From positions 1 through 7,881 of the forward strand of contig JANXZI010000725.1 of NCBI GenBank assembly GCA_025355595.1: a DNA stretch of 7,881 bases. Direction: 5' to 3'. The notes under the pieces are model-generated. The model was given only the letters and a program-made list of their open reading frames with translations. It had not been told where the DNA came from and searched no databases. Both the position numbers and the translations under genes were made by a program. Below are positions 6,839 through 7,881 of this stretch, in pieces. Position 1 is the stretch's first letter. Every line of letters begins with the position of its first letter. Source of the DNA: Spartobacteria bacterium (GTDB lineage Bacteria > Verrucomicrobiota > Verrucomicrobiia > Chthoniobacterales > Chthoniobacteraceae).

Positions 6839-6924
6839 AAACCACAGAGGCACACGGAGGGATTCACAGAGGAGCACAAAGCCTCCGTGGTTCCTCCGTG
6901 CATCCTCTGTGAACCTCCGTGGTT
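6839..6924. repeat. Cluster of CACRGAGG octamers, three forward then four inverted
   Basis: Forward copies CACAGAGG, CACGGAGG and CACAGAGG begin at 6843, 6853 and 6865; reverse-complement copies CCTCCGTG, CCTCCGTG, CCTCTGTG and CCTCCGTG begin at 6882, 6893, 6904 and 6914. The two groups can pair across a nine-base centre (AGCACAAAG, 6873-6881), and the outer ends AACCAC and GTGGTT are also complementary. Step size is 10-12 bp. It lies between the secreted-protein stop (6973) and the prepilin peptidase start (6758). I recall similar ACCACAGAGGCACAGAGG-type repeats in many environmental bacterial genomes, so this may be a dispersed family; its function is unknown. The rest of the 214-bp gap (6759-6838 and 6925-6972) shows nothing recognisable. 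Confidence 0.8.
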
Positions 6925-6972
6925 CAAAATGGGACGCTGCGCCTCCGCCGATGCCTCGGCGACACTCACGAC

Positions 6973-7734
6973 CTACCGGGAGTATGCCTCCACGCGTCGG
7001 ACCCAGCCGGGAAGCCACTTGGCCTCGTCGCGCTCGGGCGGGGAATTTTTCACCCGCTGCACGAGGACGCGCGCGGCGGAAGCTGCGAAAGATTCCGCCA
7101 CCGCGCCGTCGTCCTCCATCCCCTCGATAACTTGCAGCAGGCCCCATCCGCGGCCGTTGTAGCGCTCGGCGGGGCTGGTGCCCTCGCCCTTGAAGTTGAC
7201 GTAATCAATCAGCGCAAACGTCCCCTTCCCGTTCGCGGCGAGTCTCTCGAACTGCTTCTTCACCTGCGCGCGACGCGCGGCGGAAGTTGCGGCGAGGAGC
7301 TTCGGCAGCGCGGCCTCCATGCGCTGCGCGAGGAAGCGGCTCTGCCATGCGACGGTGGACGCGAGCAGGTCGCGCAGCTCGGTCATCTGCTGGCCCTTGG
7401 CCGCGGCCAAAAATTCCGCACGCGAACGCCACGGGCAAGCCATGCCGGGCTTCAGCCACTCGGGGAGTTTCGCACCGTTTGCAGCAAGAAATTTCACCAA
7501 GCCGGGAAAGCTCTCCTCGAACGGCCCGCGCTCGCCCTTCGGATACCAGATGAAATGCCCGATGCCGAGCGACGCAAAGGTTTCGCCGGAATTCCACGAC
7601 GTGAGGCCCTCGCGCGTGCCGCCGCATTCGTTCTGCCACACGCGCTGGCCGATGGACGCGAGTTCGCGGTCACTGAGCGCGCGCGCATTGGCGAGGGTGA
7701 AAAGAAGGACGGCGAGCGCGAGAAGACGGTGCAT
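6973..7734 (-). CDS. Secreted protein of unknown function with lysozyme-like motifs
   Basis: I do not recognise a named gene. The 253-residue protein begins with a signal peptide: basic MHR, a hydrophobic core LLALAVLLFTLA, and probable cleavage after ANA or ARA near residue 17-19, so it should act outside the inner membrane. The mature part is soluble, with WQNECGGT (33-40), LTSWNSGETFASLGIGHFIWYP (start 44, end 65, split here as LTSWNSGE then TFASLGIGHF then IWYP), CPWRSRAEF (100-108) and a C-terminal NFKGEG and RYNGRGWGLLQV (191-202). A glutamate (Glu36) followed some 20 residues later by SLGIGH recalls the Glu and TIGIGH arrangement of T4-type lysozymes; a peptidoglycan role is therefore a tentative inference. 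Cys37 and Cys100 could form a disulfide. Start: ATG at 7734 gives the signal peptide; the in-frame ATG at 7845 would translate the heptad repeats. No Shine-Dalgarno site is visible. Confidence 0.85.
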   Translation of the reverse strand: MHRLLALAVLLFTLANARALSDRELASIGQRVWQNECGGTREGLTSWNSGETFASLGIGHFIWYPKGERGPFEESFPGLVKFLAANGAKLPEWLKPGMACPWRSRAEFLAAAKGQQMTELRDLLASTVAWQSRFLAQRMEAALPKLLAATSAARRAQVKKQFERLAANGKGTFALIDYVNFKGEGTSPAERYNGRGWGLLQVIEGMEDDGAVAESFAASAARVLVQRVKNSPPERDEAKWLPGWVRRVEAYSR

Positions 7735-7767
7735 CGCGCGAGAGATAGCGCGCGTGGGCAGCGGATT

Positions 7768-7812
7768 CAACGCCCAACGCCCAACGCCCAACGTCCAACG
7801 CCCAACGCCCAA
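7768..7812. repeat. Tandem heptad array CAACGCC, left arm
   Basis: Six full copies of the 7-bp unit CAACGCC begin at 7768, 7775, 7782, 7789, 7796 and 7803, followed by a partial CAA. Only the fourth copy differs (CAACGTC). The array lies 33 bp upstream of the secreted-protein start codon at 7734 and is the reverse complement of the array at 7851-7881. The length and purity suggest slippage expansion. Confidence 0.9.
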
Positions 7813-7814
7813 AG

Positions 7815-7843
7815 GAAGAAGCCGATTCGAACGCGGCATCTTC
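7815..7843. repeat. Inner hairpin in the spacer between heptad arrays
   Basis: GAAGAAGCCG (7815-7824) pairs with CGGCATCTTC (7834-7843) at nine of ten positions, the exception being an A-A opposition, around the nine-base loop ATTCGAACG. Together with the flanking inverted heptad arrays it gives a nested palindrome, so the whole 7768-7881 stretch could extrude as a long cruciform or, if transcribed, fold as one extended hairpin. Confidence 0.55.
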
Positions 7844-7850
7844 ATTGGAA

Positions 7851-7881
7851 GTTGGGCGTTGGGCGTTGGGCGTTGGGCGTT
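7851..7881. repeat. Tandem heptad array GTTGGGC, right arm (runs off the window)
   Basis: Four identical copies of GTTGGGC begin at 7851, 7858, 7865 and 7872, and a fifth begins at 7879 where the window ends. The unit is the reverse complement of the heptad at 7768-7812 (GCCCAAC in its rotation), so the two arrays can pair over at least 30 bp across the spacer at 7813-7850. The true length cannot be seen here. Confidence 0.88.

Noticed and set aside
6759..6845. Longer prepilin peptidase starting at the GTG at 6845
   Set aside because: That GTG lies inside the octamer repeat cluster, and the added residues are unlike the family, whose first helix begins soon after the GTG at 6758.
6839..6924. 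Insertion-sequence terminal inverted repeats
   Set aside because: The inverted groups are nine bases apart with no transposase between or beside them.
7735..7845. N-terminal extension of the secreted protein to the ATG at 7845
   Set aside because: The added residues are a translation of the heptad array (LGVGRWT repeated) and would bury the signal peptide at 7734 inside the protein.
7768..7881. CRISPR array
   Set aside because: The units are 7 bp, contiguous, without unique spacers, and switch orientation; no cas gene is present.
1..7881. tRNA, rRNA or riboswitch
   Set aside because: Intergenic gaps are short and none shows a cloverleaf, CCA end, or a riboswitch core that I can recognise.

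Overview
The window is GC-rich, densely coded bacterial chromosome with no phage, plasmid or insertion-sequence genes. Gene content (futalosine-pathway menaquinone genes, zinc-type HemB, an oversized prepilin peptidase) and the intergenic repeats (GTAG-headed hairpin pairs, clustered CACRGAGG octamers, CAACGCC heptads) suggest the Verrucomicrobia or a relative in the PVC group. This placement is an inference from general resemblance; no rRNA or other marker is present.

Layout. Positions 1-4660 hold five genes read leftwards (minus strand), in transcription order: hemB (porphobilinogen synthase), mqnE (aminofutalosine synthase), mqnA (chorismate dehydratase), a PfkB-family sugar kinase resembling 2-keto-3-deoxygluconate kinase, and the first 175 codons of a glyceraldehyde-3-phosphate dehydrogenase gene cut by the window edge. 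Gaps are 53 bp, a 4-bp overlap, 45 bp and 105 bp, so hemB through the kinase could be one transcript, with a possible extra promoter before gap. A 74-bp divergent gap separates hemB from the only plus-strand gene, a DUF374 lysophospholipid-acyltransferase-like protein (4735-5421). Its end converges on a minus-strand prepilin peptidase (5562-6758); the 140 bp between them hold a terminator-like hairpin and a REP/REPIN-like inverted pair. A repeat cluster (6839-6924) separates the peptidase from a secreted protein of unknown function with lysozyme-like motifs (6973-7734). The right edge holds two inverted arrays of a 7-bp tandem repeat.

How the genes fit together. HemB supplies porphobilinogen for heme, and MqnA and MqnE carry out the first two committed steps to menaquinone; both products serve the respiratory chain. 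The kinase and GAPDH belong to sugar-acid and lower glycolytic metabolism: 2-keto-3-deoxy-6-phosphogluconate is cleaved to pyruvate and glyceraldehyde-3-phosphate, the GAPDH substrate. The acyltransferase-like protein, the prepilin peptidase and the secreted protein are envelope or export functions with no evident operon partners here.

Most notable are the structured repeats, especially a REP pair whose two differences compensate within the stem, a roughly 100-residue soluble insert in the prepilin peptidase, the unassigned secreted protein, and starts that lack clear Shine-Dalgarno sites, four of them directly preceded by a CG-only pentamer. I did not find a clear new multi-gene system.
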